A stretch of 64,000 nucleotides of DNA from Clostridiales bacterium CHKCI006. GTDB lineage: Bacteria; Bacillota_I; Bacilli_A; Erysipelotrichales; Coprobacillaceae. The stretch covers positions 23,466 through 87,465 of the forward strand of contig FCNA01000033.1 of the NCBI GenBank assembly GCA_900018345.1. The letters run 5' to 3'. The notes under the pieces were generated by a model that saw nothing but the letters and a program-made list of their open reading frames with translations, was not told the origin of the DNA and did no database searches. Below are positions 35,996-45,349 of the stretch, in pieces. Made by a program: the position numbers and the translations under genes. The stretch's first letter is position 1. The number at the start of each line of letters is the position of its first letter.

Positions 35996-36679
35996 TTACG
36001 ATGCTGCGTTCAATCCATCCAGTTCATTCAAGCGGTGCAAAGTCAAATGGTTAAAGAGCGCAATCGAACGGCCAACGCCGATGACCGCTAACACTGTACC
36101 AATCCCCACCCCACTTAGTTCACCGACAACGCTCAAGCCGATCACAATGGCATTCGTAATATTGACTAGATCAAACATATTTTTGGAAAAGCCCACGCTT
36201 TTATGAAACGTATCAGCAATCGCCTGAACGATCCCATCACCAGGATTAGGTATCAGACGCATATTTAAAGACATGGCAGCGCCGATGCCTGTCAGCAAGA
36301 TAGCGATCAGCAGGACCCCAAGCCGCAACCACATGGCCTGATCAGAAAAATCAGGCAGGAAGGCTCCATATAAATTCAGCAAGCGTGTAAAAACAATACT
36401 GAGTGGAATCTGCAGGACATCCATCACCAGTGTCTTCTTCAATGATTTTTGTTTTTTTAGGGCAATACCATGTAAGATCATCTCAATGATTACAAAGACA
36501 ACGTATAGTCCTAATGTCACATCTCCGAAGTTAAGCTGCAGGACTAATGAAATACAATATGAAACTGAAATAATCGCCGAAACGCCCAGGCCTGCTTTCG
36601 TATTCAGCGTTAAACCTAAAGCCAGGATAAGTAGTCCGGATAAATAAATCATCAAGCGATAAACCATCTGTTTTGTCAT
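35996..36679 (-). CDS. YczE/DUF6198-like membrane protein
   Basis: 227-aa integral membrane protein with five to six helices. The opening LMIYLSGLLILALGLTLNTKAGLGVSAI is characteristic of the YczE/YitT-like group (DUF6198). Later pieces include IPNPGDGIVQAIA and KNMFDLVNI, where members place Asp residues. The role is unknown; related proteins are thought to be transporters or regulators. ATG at 36679 has GGGGAG upstream. Promoter at 36704-36732. Confidence 0.8.
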   Translation of the reverse strand: MTKQMVYRLMIYLSGLLILALGLTLNTKAGLGVSAIISVSYCISLVLQLNFGDVTLGLYVVFVIIEMILHGIALKKQKSLKKTLVMDVLQIPLSIVFTRLLNLYGAFLPDFSDQAMWLRLGVLLIAILLTGIGAAMSLNMRLIPNPGDGIVQAIADTFHKSVGFSKNMFDLVNITNAIVIGLSVVGELSGVGIGTVLAVIGVGRSIALFNHLTLHRLNELDGLNAAS

Positions 36680-36703
36680 TTTTCTTCTCCCCTATTCGTT
36701 CCA

Positions 36704-36732
36704 TAATTAACACCTTTCAGGTTTGTTGTCAA
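36704..36732 (-). promoter_or_regulatory. Promoter of the YczE-like gene
   Basis: Minus strand: TTGACA (36727-36732), 17-bp spacer, TAATTA (36704-36709). Confidence 0.5.
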
Positions 36733-36771
36733 TAAAAGTTTGGAACAAAATCAGAGCTCGGATATATTAAA

Positions 36772-36798
36772 AACGGAACATGATAACCACGTTCCGTT
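36772..36798 (-). terminator. Terminator of the 6-phospho-beta-glucosidase gene
   Basis: Minus strand: AACGGAAC, 11-base loop, GTTCCGTT then T run. Confidence 0.8.
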
Positions 36799-36805
36799 GA
36801 TTAGA

Positions 36806-38224
36806 TTAATCGCTTAAATCCTCACCGTTGCTAGCAATGACTTTCTTATACCAGAAGAATGAATCCTTTCTATAGCGATCCAATGTCTTTAGATCAAATT
36901 CTTCACGATCGACATAGATAAAGCCGTAACGTTTTACCATACCCTCATGTGTAGAGATCAGGTCGATTGCGCTCCATGGGCAATATCCCATCATCTCACA
37001 GCCATCAGAAATCGCTAAACGCATCTGTTCAATATGATCTCTTAAATATTTGATACGATAACCGTCATGTACCTTGCCATCTTCTGTCAGCTTATCATAA
37101 GCACCTAAACCATTTTCTGTTACAACCATTGGTAAACGATATCTGGAGTACATTTCACGAATAGTTGCTCTAAAGCCGATTGGGTCGATCTCCCATCCAA
37201 ATTCTGTGGTTGGCAGATTTGGGTTCTTGAAGCCTTTATAGAAACCGGCTTCTCCGCGTGCGGTCTGCTGGTCTGCACCAGGATCCATCTTTTCGGATCC
37301 ATCGCTGGCCTGAACAGTAGCCGTATTGTAATAGTTAAATCCGATGAAATCCGGATGTCCGTTCTTTAAAGCTTCCACATCCCCTTCGCCGAATTCAGGA
37401 CAAGCATCATTTTCTTCTAAATATGCCCAAACAAGGTTATTATAAACACCATAGACTGCCATATCTAAGTACAACCAGTTACGGATGGCATTATAGTTTT
37501 GAGCCGCTAAAACATCTTCAGGTTTGCAAGTGGCAGGGTAAACTAAAGATATATTTGGTGCCGGACCAATCTTGGCGCCTGGCAGCATTTCATGGCAGAG
37601 TGCCATGGCTTTTGCCTGTGCAACTAACATGTGATGATTTTGCTGATAAGTTTCTTTTAAAACATTCGTGCATCCTTCAGGAATATGCAGTGTTCCAATG
37701 ACAGGACCTACCAGTGTCAGCATGTTTTGCTCATTGATGGTCAGCCAGTATTTCACGCGATCACCAAAGTTTTCAAACATGATTTTCGCAAAATAGAGGA
37801 ACCAGTCAATGGACTCACGATTGCTCCAGGAACCTTTTTCATCTAAGGCAGCTGGCATATCGAAGTGGAACATCGTCACTAATGGTTCGATGCCATATTT
37901 CAGACATTCATCAATCAGATTATTGTAATAAGCGATCCCTTTAGGATTGACTTCACCGATTCCCTGAGGAATGATTCGTGACCAGGAAATGGAGAATCGA
38001 TAGGTCTTAAAGCCCATCTCTGCCATTAAGGCAACATCTTCTTTGTAACGATGATACTGATCTGCACACACCGTTAGATCAGAAGTGCCGGCAGGAACTT
38101 CTTTGACATCCTGACAGGATGGTCCTTTACCATCTTCAAGGTTAGCACCTTCTACCTGATAAGCAGATGTACTGGCTCCCCAAAGGAAATCTTTAGGAAA
38201 AGGTTTTAATTTCTTATGTAGCAT
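36806..38224 (-). CDS. 6-phospho-beta-glucosidase (GH1)
   Basis: 472-aa GH1 glycosidase. Acid/base Glu165 in LTINEQN and nucleophile Glu370 in VVTENGLG are both present. The loop SAIDLISTHEGMVKRYGFIY carries the Ser, Lys and Tyr that hold the substrate phosphate in 6-phospho-beta-glucosidases, so it probably cleaves phosphorylated cellobiose-type sugars imported by a PTS. No PTS genes lie nearby, so it is an orphan in this locus. ATG 38224 has AAGGAGG upstream. A cre site overlaps its promoter, implying CcpA catabolite repression. Confidence 0.92.
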   Translation of the reverse strand: MLHKKLKPFPKDFLWGASTSAYQVEGANLEDGKGPSCQDVKEVPAGTSDLTVCADQYHRYKEDVALMAEMGFKTYRFSISWSRIIPQGIGEVNPKGIAYYNNLIDECLKYGIEPLVTMFHFDMPAALDEKGSWSNRESIDWFLYFAKIMFENFGDRVKYWLTINEQNMLTLVGPVIGTLHIPEGCTNVLKETYQQNHHMLVAQAKAMALCHEMLPGAKIGPAPNISLVYPATCKPEDVLAAQNYNAIRNWLYLDMAVYGVYNNLVWAYLEENDACPEFGEGDVEALKNGHPDFIGFNYYNTATVQASDGSEKMDPGADQQTARGEAGFYKGFKNPNLPTTEFGWEIDPIGFRATIREMYSRYRLPMVVTENGLGAYDKLTEDGKVHDGYRIKYLRDHIEQMRLAISDGCEMMGYCPWSAIDLISTHEGMVKRYGFIYVDREEFDLKTLDRYRKDSFFWYKKVIASNGEDLSD

Positions 38225-38256
38225 CTTTTGCTTTCCTCCTTCGTTTTGATGACTTT

Positions 38257-38285
38257 ATTGTACGAAAAAATCAAAGCGTTTTCAA
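38257..38285 (-). promoter_or_regulatory. Promoter with overlapping cre (CcpA) site
   Basis: Minus strand: TTGAAA (38280-38285), 17-bp spacer, TACAAT (38257-38262). At 38271-38284 TGAAAACGCTTTGA differs from the cre palindrome TGAAARCGYTTTCA at one base and covers the -35 box and spacer. Confidence 0.75.
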
Positions 38286-38349
38286 GCGAATATTAAAATT
38301 TATCAAATATATACGCAGCTTTTTATTTTCAATGTTTCCATCCTACACA

Positions 38350-38376
38350 AAAAAAAGAGGAACGGCTATTCCTCTT
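38350..38376 (-). terminator. Terminator overlapping the FMN reductase stop
   Basis: Minus strand: AAGAGGAA, loop, TTCCTCTT then a run of T. Confidence 0.85.
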
Positions 38377-38929
38377 CTAAGGTCCAGCGGGTCAAACGTT
38401 CTGCACGTTCGAGATAAGCCGTTGTCTTCTGGCAAGTAGTGGCTTCCTGACAGCCGGTAAAAACTTCTGTCTGATAAGCAGTTATGCTGCGGCTTAAGCT
38501 AGGCAGCGTCAGGATCAGATCGACCTGGTGCTTCATCTCCGCTTCTTCTGATCCAGTACATGTCAGCATCATGCCGACACGCTTAGGTACACCCAGTTCA
38601 TATGTCTTACAGGCAAACGTACAGCATAAACGATTGAATAGAGTCATCATCTGTGCCGCCATACAGTTATAATAAATAGGTGCTTCGGCAATGATCACAT
38701 CCGCTTTATGCGCCTGCTTCAACAATGCACGAAAATCATCATTCTGGACACAAACACCTGTCCTGGCACACCCATAACAGGCCTGACAGAAATGAACTTG
38801 CAGATCTCTCATATGGACCGTTGTTACCTCTGCCTGTACTTGTTTAGCAACCTTTGCCGCAGCATTGATCAGTGCATCTCCATTTCCACCCTTCGTTGGT
38901 GAGGTGATCATCAGCAATACTTTTTTCAT
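38366..38929 (-). CDS. NADPH-dependent FMN reductase / iron-sulfur flavoprotein-like
   Basis: About 187-aa flavodoxin-fold oxidoreductase. The FMN phosphate loop is ITSPTKGGNGDAL (about 7-19); the Cys cluster-like CQACYGCARTGVCVQNDD (about 48-65) matches iron-sulfur flavoproteins, and DVIIAEAPIYYNCMAAQ is the second FMN-binding strand. It probably reduces flavins, quinones or disulfides. ATG 38929 has GAGGAGG upstream; earlier codons are excluded. It stands alone. Confidence 0.87.
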   Translation of the reverse strand: MKKVLLMITSPTKGGNGDALINAAAKVAKQVQAEVTTVHMRDLQVHFCQACYGCARTGVCVQNDDFRALLKQAHKADVIIAEAPIYYNCMAAQMMTLFNRLCCTFACKTYELGVPKRVGMMLTCTGSEEAEMKHQVDLILTLPSLSRSITAYQTEVFTGCQEATTCQKTTAYLERAERLTRWTLEEE

Positions 38930-39087
38930 GGTTCTCCTCCTCGTATCATCTATTTGATAAAGATGTCCCATTCATCATACACCTTTTTACACAAAACAGA
39001 AGTTCACAAAAGGAATGCAGTGAAAACCTATTCATTTATACATGTTACCATTTTCCATCGCTATACCATGAAACGTTGTCGATAACC

Positions 39088-39109
39088 AAAAAAGCAGGCC
39101 GATGCCTGC
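39088..39109 (-). terminator. Terminator of the GNAT gene at 39127
   Basis: Minus strand: GCAGGC, 4-base loop, GCCTGC, six T. Confidence 0.85.
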
Positions 39110-39126
39110 CCACACATTTCAAAGAA

Positions 39127-39600
39127 TCAGTCGTTGAATTGAACCATACGATAAAAAGAGCCTTCACCAATATCAGTCACTCGTTTAAATGGTGCACCGA
39201 CGATCTTAAACCCAGCATTCTCATAGCAGCAAATGGCACGTTGATTCCAGCTGCGCACTTCTAAATACAGCGGTTTTGTCGGATAGGCCTGTTTAGCTAT
39301 CTCACTGGTGATTTCGAGGATCTGTCGTCCATAATGACGGTTGCACGCATCCGGACGCACACCAATTCCAATAAAGACGGCCTCTGCTTCCTCTTTGATA
39401 TTCACAAAACCAAGCAGTTGTCCATGCAAATGAAATCCCCAGTACTGCTTAGCTGCAGCAGGATTTGTAAAGCCCATTTGACGCGATCTCATGGTTTGGT
39501 AATCCGGCAAGTCATAAATGTGATACTCACCCTCATACTTCCAGCTGCAAATGTCTTTTTGTTCCTGCTCGCTCAAATGACGATATTCCCATTGACACAT
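39127..39600 (-). CDS. GNAT acetyltransferase
   Basis: About 157-aa single-domain GNAT. Core: WGFHLHGQLLGFVNI, the acetyl-CoA region GIGVRPDACNRHYGRQILEI (the loop is shortened compared with QxxGxG), then YLEVRSWNQRAICCYENAGFKIV. The RimI-like NQRAI-YEN motif is clear. Substrate unknown. ATG at 39600 follows AAGGGG. Confidence 0.85.
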   Translation of the reverse strand: MCQWEYRHLSEQEQKDICSWKYEGEYHIYDLPDYQTMRSRQMGFTNPAAAKQYWGFHLHGQLLGFVNIKEEAEAVFIGIGVRPDACNRHYGRQILEITSEIAKQAYPTKPLYLEVRSWNQRAICCYENAGFKIVGAPFKRVTDIGEGSFYRMVQFND

Positions 39601-39850
39601 ATTTTTGTCCCCTTTCATCTTTCCAATACAATACTGAAATATTTCTAAATAACACCTAATAGTAACAATCTATGACTGGCGCAGTTATTTCTTCACAAAA
39701 TAGCGGCTCCATTCACTTGACATCGATATGGCTTGGCTCACCCCTAAAGCACTCATGCATGATGATCATCAATTCGTATATGGCTGACTCTCCTTTTCTT
39801 TGTGCGCTTATAGACAACGTCTACAACCTGTATCATCCGACAGGCGAGCA

Positions 39851-39991
39851 TCAATGATGGATGATACGCTCTTTCTCAATGGAAACAATCGTTCGCGTCA
39901 AAACACGCACTAGATCAGCTAACTCTGCATCATAGAAACTGCCAGGCATAAGGCTCAACGGTAATCTTCTATTATATGAAGCAAACGACAT
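39851..39991 (-). CDS. Possible small protein or gene remnant (46 codons)
   Basis: Open frame starting MSFASYNRRLPLSLMPGSF and ending VSIEKERIIHH. The composition looks protein-like, but I see no clear ribosome site and do not recognise it. It may be a fragment of a lost gene. Confidence 0.25.
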   Translation of the reverse strand: MSFASYNRRLPLSLMPGSFYDAELADLVRVLTRTIVSIEKERIIHH

Positions 39992-40031
39992 TTAACTAAC
40001 GCAAGCCCTATGTGAAGTTGACCTCACTCAT

Positions 40032-40061
40032 AAAAAACGGGTATAGGCATCTATACCCGTT
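40032..40061 (-). terminator. Terminator of the PHP gene
   Basis: AACGGGTATAG (40036-40046), 4-base loop, CTATACCCGTT (40051-40061), with a T run on the minus strand. Confidence 0.9.
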
Positions 40062-40079
40062 TTCAAATAAAATACTTTT

Positions 40080-40979
40080 TTACTTGTCCGCAATCAGCCC
40101 GGCTTGTTTCAACTGCATTTCCGTGGTCTGCTGATCGATCGTACATTGCGACCCATTGATGGCAATCGCCGGTTTGGTCTTTCCGTGAAAATCACTGCCA
40201 CTTGTAATCAGAAGACCATATGCCAGTCCCTTTTGATAGAAATAGTTAATCGTCTCTGGAGAATGGTAACTGCTGAAGGCTTCAACTCCATCCAAGCCCA
40301 GTGCAACCATTTCATCAAGGCGTTCAAAACACCCTTTCAAATTATTGCCGGGATGTGCCAGCACCGCCTTACCGCCAGCCTGATGGATCAGCTGAATCGT
40401 TTCCTCTAAAGAAGGATATACGATTTCTGTATAACATGGTTTCCCCTGTGCATAATAGTCCCAATAGAAATTCACAAACGGATTATCGCTGCGACGGCCG
40501 CCTTCCCGATAAGGTTTTAAGAGCTCAGCATCCTGATATTCTTCTTTGCCCAGTAACACTTCCGCAAACATCTCACCTGTCCACACACCATTACTGCTTA
40601 AACGCTCCAGATCTGCTTTTTCCAATTGAAAACCCAGTTGATTGGTCAGTGCCAGTTTCTGTTCTGAACAGGCGACTTCCTGCTGATAAACATTTGTTTC
40701 CAGATCTTGAATATCCTGACGTGTATGATCGATGCCATACCCTAAAACATGAAGATTGATTCCCTGGTAAGTACAGTCGATCTCCAGTGCCGGAATGCAG
40801 ATGATCCCGGCTTCAAGACAAGCCGCCTTCTCCTCATCAATGGCTTTGACGCTGTTATGATCGGCAATAGCCATGATCCGCACGCCAGCTTCTGCACATT
40901 TCAAGACGAGTTCGCGCGGTGTAAACTCACAATCATCTGAATAAATAGAATGCATATGTAGGTCAATATAATTCTTCAT
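40080..40979 (-). CDS. PHP-domain phosphoesterase
   Basis: About 299-aa PHP family hydrolase with its metal ligands in order: DLHMHSIYSDD (residue 5), IADHNSV (about 37), EIDCTYQG (about 65), LAHPGNN (about 200) and SDFHGK (about 255). Stand-alone PHP proteins include histidinol phosphatases and 3',5'-nucleotide bisphosphate/RNA-end phosphatases such as RNase AM; the sequence does not decide. ATG 40979 follows AAGGAG. Single-gene unit. Confidence 0.88.
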   Translation of the reverse strand: MKNYIDLHMHSIYSDDCEFTPRELVLKCAEAGVRIMAIADHNSVKAIDEEKAACLEAGIICIPALEIDCTYQGINLHVLGYGIDHTRQDIQDLETNVYQQEVACSEQKLALTNQLGFQLEKADLERLSSNGVWTGEMFAEVLLGKEEYQDAELLKPYREGGRRSDNPFVNFYWDYYAQGKPCYTEIVYPSLEETIQLIHQAGGKAVLAHPGNNLKGCFERLDEMVALGLDGVEAFSSYHSPETINYFYQKGLAYGLLITSGSDFHGKTKPAIAINGSQCTIDQQTTEMQLKQAGLIADK

Positions 40980-41448
40980 ACCGTTCTCCTTCCCGCTAAC
41001 AATAGCAATCCCTGTCATCGTTAGTTTTATTATAACTGAACCCTAGATGCTTGCATCCTTTTCTCAAATTCTGAAAATAAGATACAGTGCCTATATATCT
41101 TCATATTGGCATAAAAGTTCAAATAGATAGCCACTGCAAAAACGCTCTTAATTCATCAAGGCGCTTCGAATCATCACGCACAAGCTACATATTCACATTT
41201 CCATGCTAAAGCAGGCAATGCTTCTTCAGCCTAGAAAAAAGAATCGTCTCCTCATCGCAAGAAACTTTATAAACTCACATCAAAAAAAAAATAAAATCAT
41301 CCATCTTATTTTATATATTTCATTAATTTATTTCTATTTATTAAGAAAAACATAAAATTAATTGTCATATTTTTATCGATTCGTATTGACATTTCACATC
41401 ATAGTCGATAGAATAGAAACATAATCTTAAATATGGGAGGGAAATAAC
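40980..41448. other. AT-rich intergenic with promoter of the peptide-binding protein
   Basis: No gene seen. The last 120 bases are very A/T-rich (possible UP-element) and contain the promoter at 41386-41414. Confidence 0.6.
41386..41414 (+). promoter_or_regulatory. Promoter of the peptide-binding lipoprotein gene
   Basis: TTGACA (41386-41391), 17-bp spacer, TAGAAT (41409-41414), with an A/T-rich tract upstream; about 35 bases before the start. Confidence 0.8.
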
Positions 41449-43305
41449 ATGAAACGAAGAACCTTAATTTCAGGACTCATGTCTGCCTGTTTCATCTTAG
41501 GTGCCTGCAGTGATTCCGCATCTAATGAATACTCGCAGAAATTTGATCCAAAAGTCTATCAGGATTTTATCACCATTGGACAGGATTATGAAACGTTGAA
41601 TTACCTGATTTCAATGAAAGCAGTGGACGGACGCGTGACAACGAACTTTATTGATGGTTTAGTCACCTATGACCGTTACGGTCAGACCGTTGGCAGTCTT
41701 GCTGAAAGCTGGGAACATAACGAAGATAACTCTGTATGGACATTCCATCTGCGCGATGGCCTCAAATGGACAACACGCAGCGGGGAGGTGTATGGTGATC
41801 TAACTGCTGATGATTTTGTCTATGGGGTTGAATACATCCTAGATCCTTCCCATGCATCACTGAACACCGAGATGGTTTTCTTATTAGACGGTGCCAGAGA
41901 ATATTATGAAGCGAAAGAAGCCGGCGAAGACCCTAGTATGGATATGGTGGGTGTCAAAGCCATTGATGAAAAGACCATTCAATACACGATGGCCGATGGT
42001 GGCAAACCTTACTTCATCTCCGCTGCCATGTATCAGGCCTTCAAACCAGCGAATCGTCAGTTTATCGAATCATTGCCTGACAGCAACGGCTTAGACGGTA
42101 CTCAGACCTTTGGTAACAGTCCGGATAATATCTTATATTGCGGTATGTATTTAATGGGCGATTATTCCAAAGACTCTGAAAAGACCTACGTCAAGAATCC
42201 GAATTACTGGGATCCTGAAAATGTCACTTTCGATAAGGTCGTTGTCAAAGCCATCCGAGATAACGAGTCCGCACTCGAATACTTTGAACGCGGCGAACTG
42301 AACTGGGCACCATTATCCGCAACCCAAGTCATGGCTGAACAAGAAAAGGGCAATGCGTATATCGTTCAACGTGAACTGTATAAGACAAATTATGTCCTCT
42401 TCTTGAATAACCAGACATCCTATTCAGATGATACCAACAAAGCCATGAGCAACCAGAATTTCCGTAAATCATTATTCCATGGTTTTGATCAGGATATGTA
42501 TAACGAAGTGAACATTCCTGAAAATGTCGAATCGGTACGAGCTTCAACCTTTACCGGTGTAGGCGCCTTTATTACGAGCGATAATCAAGATTACACGACC
42601 ATCGGCGGCTTAGCTGAACATCAGGATTATCCTTATGATAAAACGTTGGCAGAAGAATACAAACAAAAAGCCATCGAAGAATTGACCGCTGAGGGAGTCA
42701 GCTTCCCTATCGTCTTAAGATATACTTACAAATCCGGTAACGAAACGGTCGCTCAACAGGCACAGCTGCTTAAACAGAGCTTTGAGACCAATTTGGGAAC
42801 AGATTATATCACCATTGAACTGGGTGAATATGCTTCCAGCTGGTATACAGAAATACGTGATGCCGGCACCTACGCTTTACACACAGGCGGCTGGACACCG
42901 GATTATGCTGACCCAATCAATAACCTTAACACAATGATGTCTACCGGACAGCTGAACAATGTCAATGATCTAAAACAGGGCTTATCTCATTTTGATATGA
43001 GCGTTTATGATGAAATGGTCAACACTGCCAATGCAGAAGTTGTCGATATCAACAAGCGTTATGAACTCTTTGCCGATGCAGAAGCCTATCTCTTAGATCA
43101 GGCATATGTGATTCCACTCTATCGCAGCGGCGGTACCTATATGGTCACTTCCGTCAACACTTATTCGAAGCCTTACAGCGGCGGAGACTCCAGCTATCTG
43201 AAAGGTTGGGAAGTCTTAGATCATGCCATCTCTGCCGAAGAAATGGAAGGTTATCGTCAGGAATGGATTGCTGAACGTCAAAAATTAGGTTTCAATGACC
43301 AATAG
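41449..43305 (+). CDS. Oligopeptide ABC transporter substrate-binding lipoprotein (SBP_bac_5)
   Basis: 618-aa exported lipoprotein. The lipobox LGAC places the modified Cys at residue 20. The mature part is an OppA-type family 5 binding protein: LAESWEHNEDNSVWTFHLRDGLKW, LTADDFVYGVEYILDP, and a C-terminal HTGGWTPDYADP. It should bind oligopeptides at the outer membrane face. No permease or ATPase genes lie nearby, so it is an orphan that may feed another Opp system. GGGAGG precedes ATG. Terminated at 43331-43360. Confidence 0.95.
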   Translation: MKRRTLISGLMSACFILGACSDSASNEYSQKFDPKVYQDFITIGQDYETLNYLISMKAVDGRVTTNFIDGLVTYDRYGQTVGSLAESWEHNEDNSVWTFHLRDGLKWTTRSGEVYGDLTADDFVYGVEYILDPSHASLNTEMVFLLDGAREYYEAKEAGEDPSMDMVGVKAIDEKTIQYTMADGGKPYFISAAMYQAFKPANRQFIESLPDSNGLDGTQTFGNSPDNILYCGMYLMGDYSKDSEKTYVKNPNYWDPENVTFDKVVVKAIRDNESALEYFERGELNWAPLSATQVMAEQEKGNAYIVQRELYKTNYVLFLNNQTSYSDDTNKAMSNQNFRKSLFHGFDQDMYNEVNIPENVESVRASTFTGVGAFITSDNQDYTTIGGLAEHQDYPYDKTLAEEYKQKAIEELTAEGVSFPIVLRYTYKSGNETVAQQAQLLKQSFETNLGTDYITIELGEYASSWYTEIRDAGTYALHTGGWTPDYADPINNLNTMMSTGQLNNVNDLKQGLSHFDMSVYDEMVNTANAEVVDINKRYELFADAEAYLLDQAYVIPLYRSGGTYMVTSVNTYSKPYSGGDSSYLKGWEVLDHAISAEEMEGYRQEWIAERQKLGFNDQ

Positions 43306-43330
43306 TTTCCTGATCACTCATCAGAAAACA

Positions 43331-43360
43331 AAACAGCTCTCGATCTTTGAGAGCTGTTTT
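43331..43360. terminator. Bidirectional terminator
   Basis: AAACAGCTCTC, 7-base loop, GAGAGCTGTTT with T runs on both strands; lies between convergent genes. Confidence 0.9.
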
Positions 43361-43404
43361 TACATGTCTTTAAGCATTATCCGATTAAAGGATGGAGGCT
43401 TCCC

Positions 43405-43848
43405 CTACTCAAAGAAGTCATCCTCATACATATCTTCAATATCTGCATCCAGATTGAGGAAAAGATCCACTGCCCGATCCCCGTTATCTTTACCTTCATG
43501 CAGTGCTTTGCGTCCCCACTTCAAAGCCAGATGATAGCATTCCTCATCTTTATCATATTTGGCATAGGCTTCTGCAATATCAATATATTTTCGCGGATCG
43601 GCGATCTTTCCCCAATATGCCAGATAACGTAAGTACTCCCTGGATGGGTGTGTCTGCTGTTCTTCACCTGGACTGAGAAGATAAACATCAAAGTAAAACT
43701 GCAGCGTTCCTTTCTGGCCCAGTGTCTTCTCTAAATAAGCTTCCTGATCTGCCGGATCTGGATATGCGGCTTCCAGTTCTTTAACGGCCTTAGCTATTTC
43801 TTTCTTTTGAATGGCTTTAAGTATCTTGTCTTTTGTCCATAATCCCAT
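43405..43848 (-). CDS. Hypothetical acidic helical protein
   Basis: 147-aa protein, unrecognised. Tetratricopeptide-like helices (AIQKKEIAKAVKELEAAYP; DIAEAYAKYDKDEECYHLALKWGRKAL) suggest a TPR-like fold. Acidic C-terminus DADIEDMYEDDFFE. ATG 43848 with AGGAGG upstream. No signal peptide. Confidence 0.6.
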   Translation of the reverse strand: MGLWTKDKILKAIQKKEIAKAVKELEAAYPDPADQEAYLEKTLGQKGTLQFYFDVYLLSPGEEQQTHPSREYLRYLAYWGKIADPRKYIDIAEAYAKYDKDEECYHLALKWGRKALHEGKDNGDRAVDLFLNLDADIEDMYEDDFFE

Positions 43849-44092
43849 ATTTTTTGTCCTCCTGCTTCATGATCATCTATTAAATATGATTTCTAATTCT
43901 ATTATACATGAGTCATGTCTTATATCAACAATTCTTTAAACATTTTTTGAACTGAATTTTATTTCATGTGTCAAAGTGTATGACTAATGATATCTTTCTT
44001 TTACGCTTTTTGATTTAATTTTTTAAATATGCCCGCAAGAAGGCTAAATTCGTGTATAATAGACAAGGTATGAGTGATTGGAGGTTTTAATA

Positions 44093-45349
44093 ATGATACT
44101 CGAAAAGATCGATCCTGATCTGCTTAAACTCGCTGAAGAAGCAAAGCCAGTTCTAAGCGATATATACAAAGAGATAGATGCCATTTGTATGACCAATTCG
44201 AACCGCATCTTATCGGCTTTTATTGAAAACAGTGTATCCTACTCTGATTTTACCGATATCAATGGGTATGGTAATTATGATGAAGGTAGAGATAAGCTCG
44301 AAAAAATCTTTGCGACCGTGCTAGGCTGTGAAGATGCCCTGGTTCGACCACAAATCATGAGCGGCACCAACGCGCTTTACCTGACCTTGTCTGCTCTATT
44401 GAAACATGGCGATACAATGATTTCTATCACCGGAGCGCCTTATGACTCCCTGCAAGAGATGATTGGTCTATGCGGTGATTCTCAACTTTCACTAAAGGCC
44501 AATGGAGTTCGATATGAACAGATCGAGCTTGTCAATGATGATTTCGATGATGAAAAGATCATAGCGCGTTTAAAGCAACAAGATGTTCGCCTAGTAGAGA
44601 TCCAGCGTTCCCGCGGGTATTCTCATCGCCAGTCTCTGATGATTGCTAAGATCGAGCGCATCATCCGCAAGATTCGTGAAGTCAATCAGGAGGTCATCAT
44701 CATGGTCGATAACTGTTATGGTGAACTGGTCGAAACTAAAGAACCCGGACATGTGGGTGCAGATGTAGTTGTCGGTTCTCTTATGAAGAACCTGGGCGGT
44801 GGCATTGCCCCTACCGGTGGTTATGTCGCAGGTAACAGAGATCTCGTGGAAATGGTAGCGGAACGCTTAACTGCACCTGGTATCGGTAAGCAGTTAGGCG
44901 CTAACTTCAACCTGAACAACGCCTTTTTCAAGGGAATCTTCATGGCGCCTAACGCCGTCAAGAATGCTTTAAAGACGGCCATCTTTACGGCGTATATGCT
45001 GGAGAAATTAGGCTATGACAATATTTCCCCACGCTATAATGAACCGCGCACCGATATCATCCAGACAGTGGAACTGAAAACAAAAGAAAACCTGGTCAAC
45101 TTTACCCAGGGCATCCAACAAACCAGTCCCATCGACTCCTTTGTGCATGTTCTGCCTGCACCAATGCCGGGTTATCCATTTGATGAAGTCATGGCTGCCG
45201 GCAGCTTTACCCAGGGAAGCACCATTGAGCTGAGCGCCGATGCGCCGGTCATTGAACCTTATACCCTCTATTTACAGGGTGGATTAACGTTTGAATACGG
45301 AAAACTATCTATCTTACTGGCTTTGACCAATATGAAAAGGAAGCTTTAA
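44093..45349 (+). CDS. Methionine gamma-lyase family / aluminium-resistance-type PLP enzyme (YnbB-like)
   Basis: About 418-aa PLP-dependent protein of the Met_gamma_lyase (PF06838-type) family. Cofactor Lys in VVGSLMKNLGGGIAPTGGY. PLP-site pieces are MSGTNALYLTLSALLKHGD and IIMVDNCYGELVE. True activity is not settled for the family; a Cys/Met lyase role is possible. ATG 44093 follows GGAGG; the frame opens slightly earlier but without a site. A TATAAT lies at 44055. Its end overlaps the convergent SDR gene by four bases. Confidence 0.9.
   Translation: MILEKIDPDLLKLAEEAKPVLSDIYKEIDAICMTNSNRILSAFIENSVSYSDFTDINGYGNYDEGRDKLEKIFATVLGCEDALVRPQIMSGTNALYLTLSALLKHGDTMISITGAPYDSLQEMIGLCGDSQLSLKANGVRYEQIELVNDDFDDEKIIARLKQQDVRLVEIQRSRGYSHRQSLMIAKIERIIRKIREVNQEVIIMVDNCYGELVETKEPGHVGADVVVGSLMKNLGGGIAPTGGYVAGNRDLVEMVAERLTAPGIGKQLGANFNLNNAFFKGIFMAPNAVKNALKTAIFTAYMLEKLGYDNISPRYNEPRTDIIQTVELKTKENLVNFTQGIQQTSPIDSFVHVLPAPMPGYPFDEVMAAGSFTQGSTIELSADAPVIEPYTLYLQGGLTFEYGKLSILLALTNMKRKL

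Larger units (their letters stand above)
39601..40079. other. Gene-poor stretch with one short ORF and a terminator
   Basis: A 46-codon minus-strand ORF lies at 39851-39991 and a terminator at 40032-40061. Nothing else recognisable. Confidence 0.5.
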
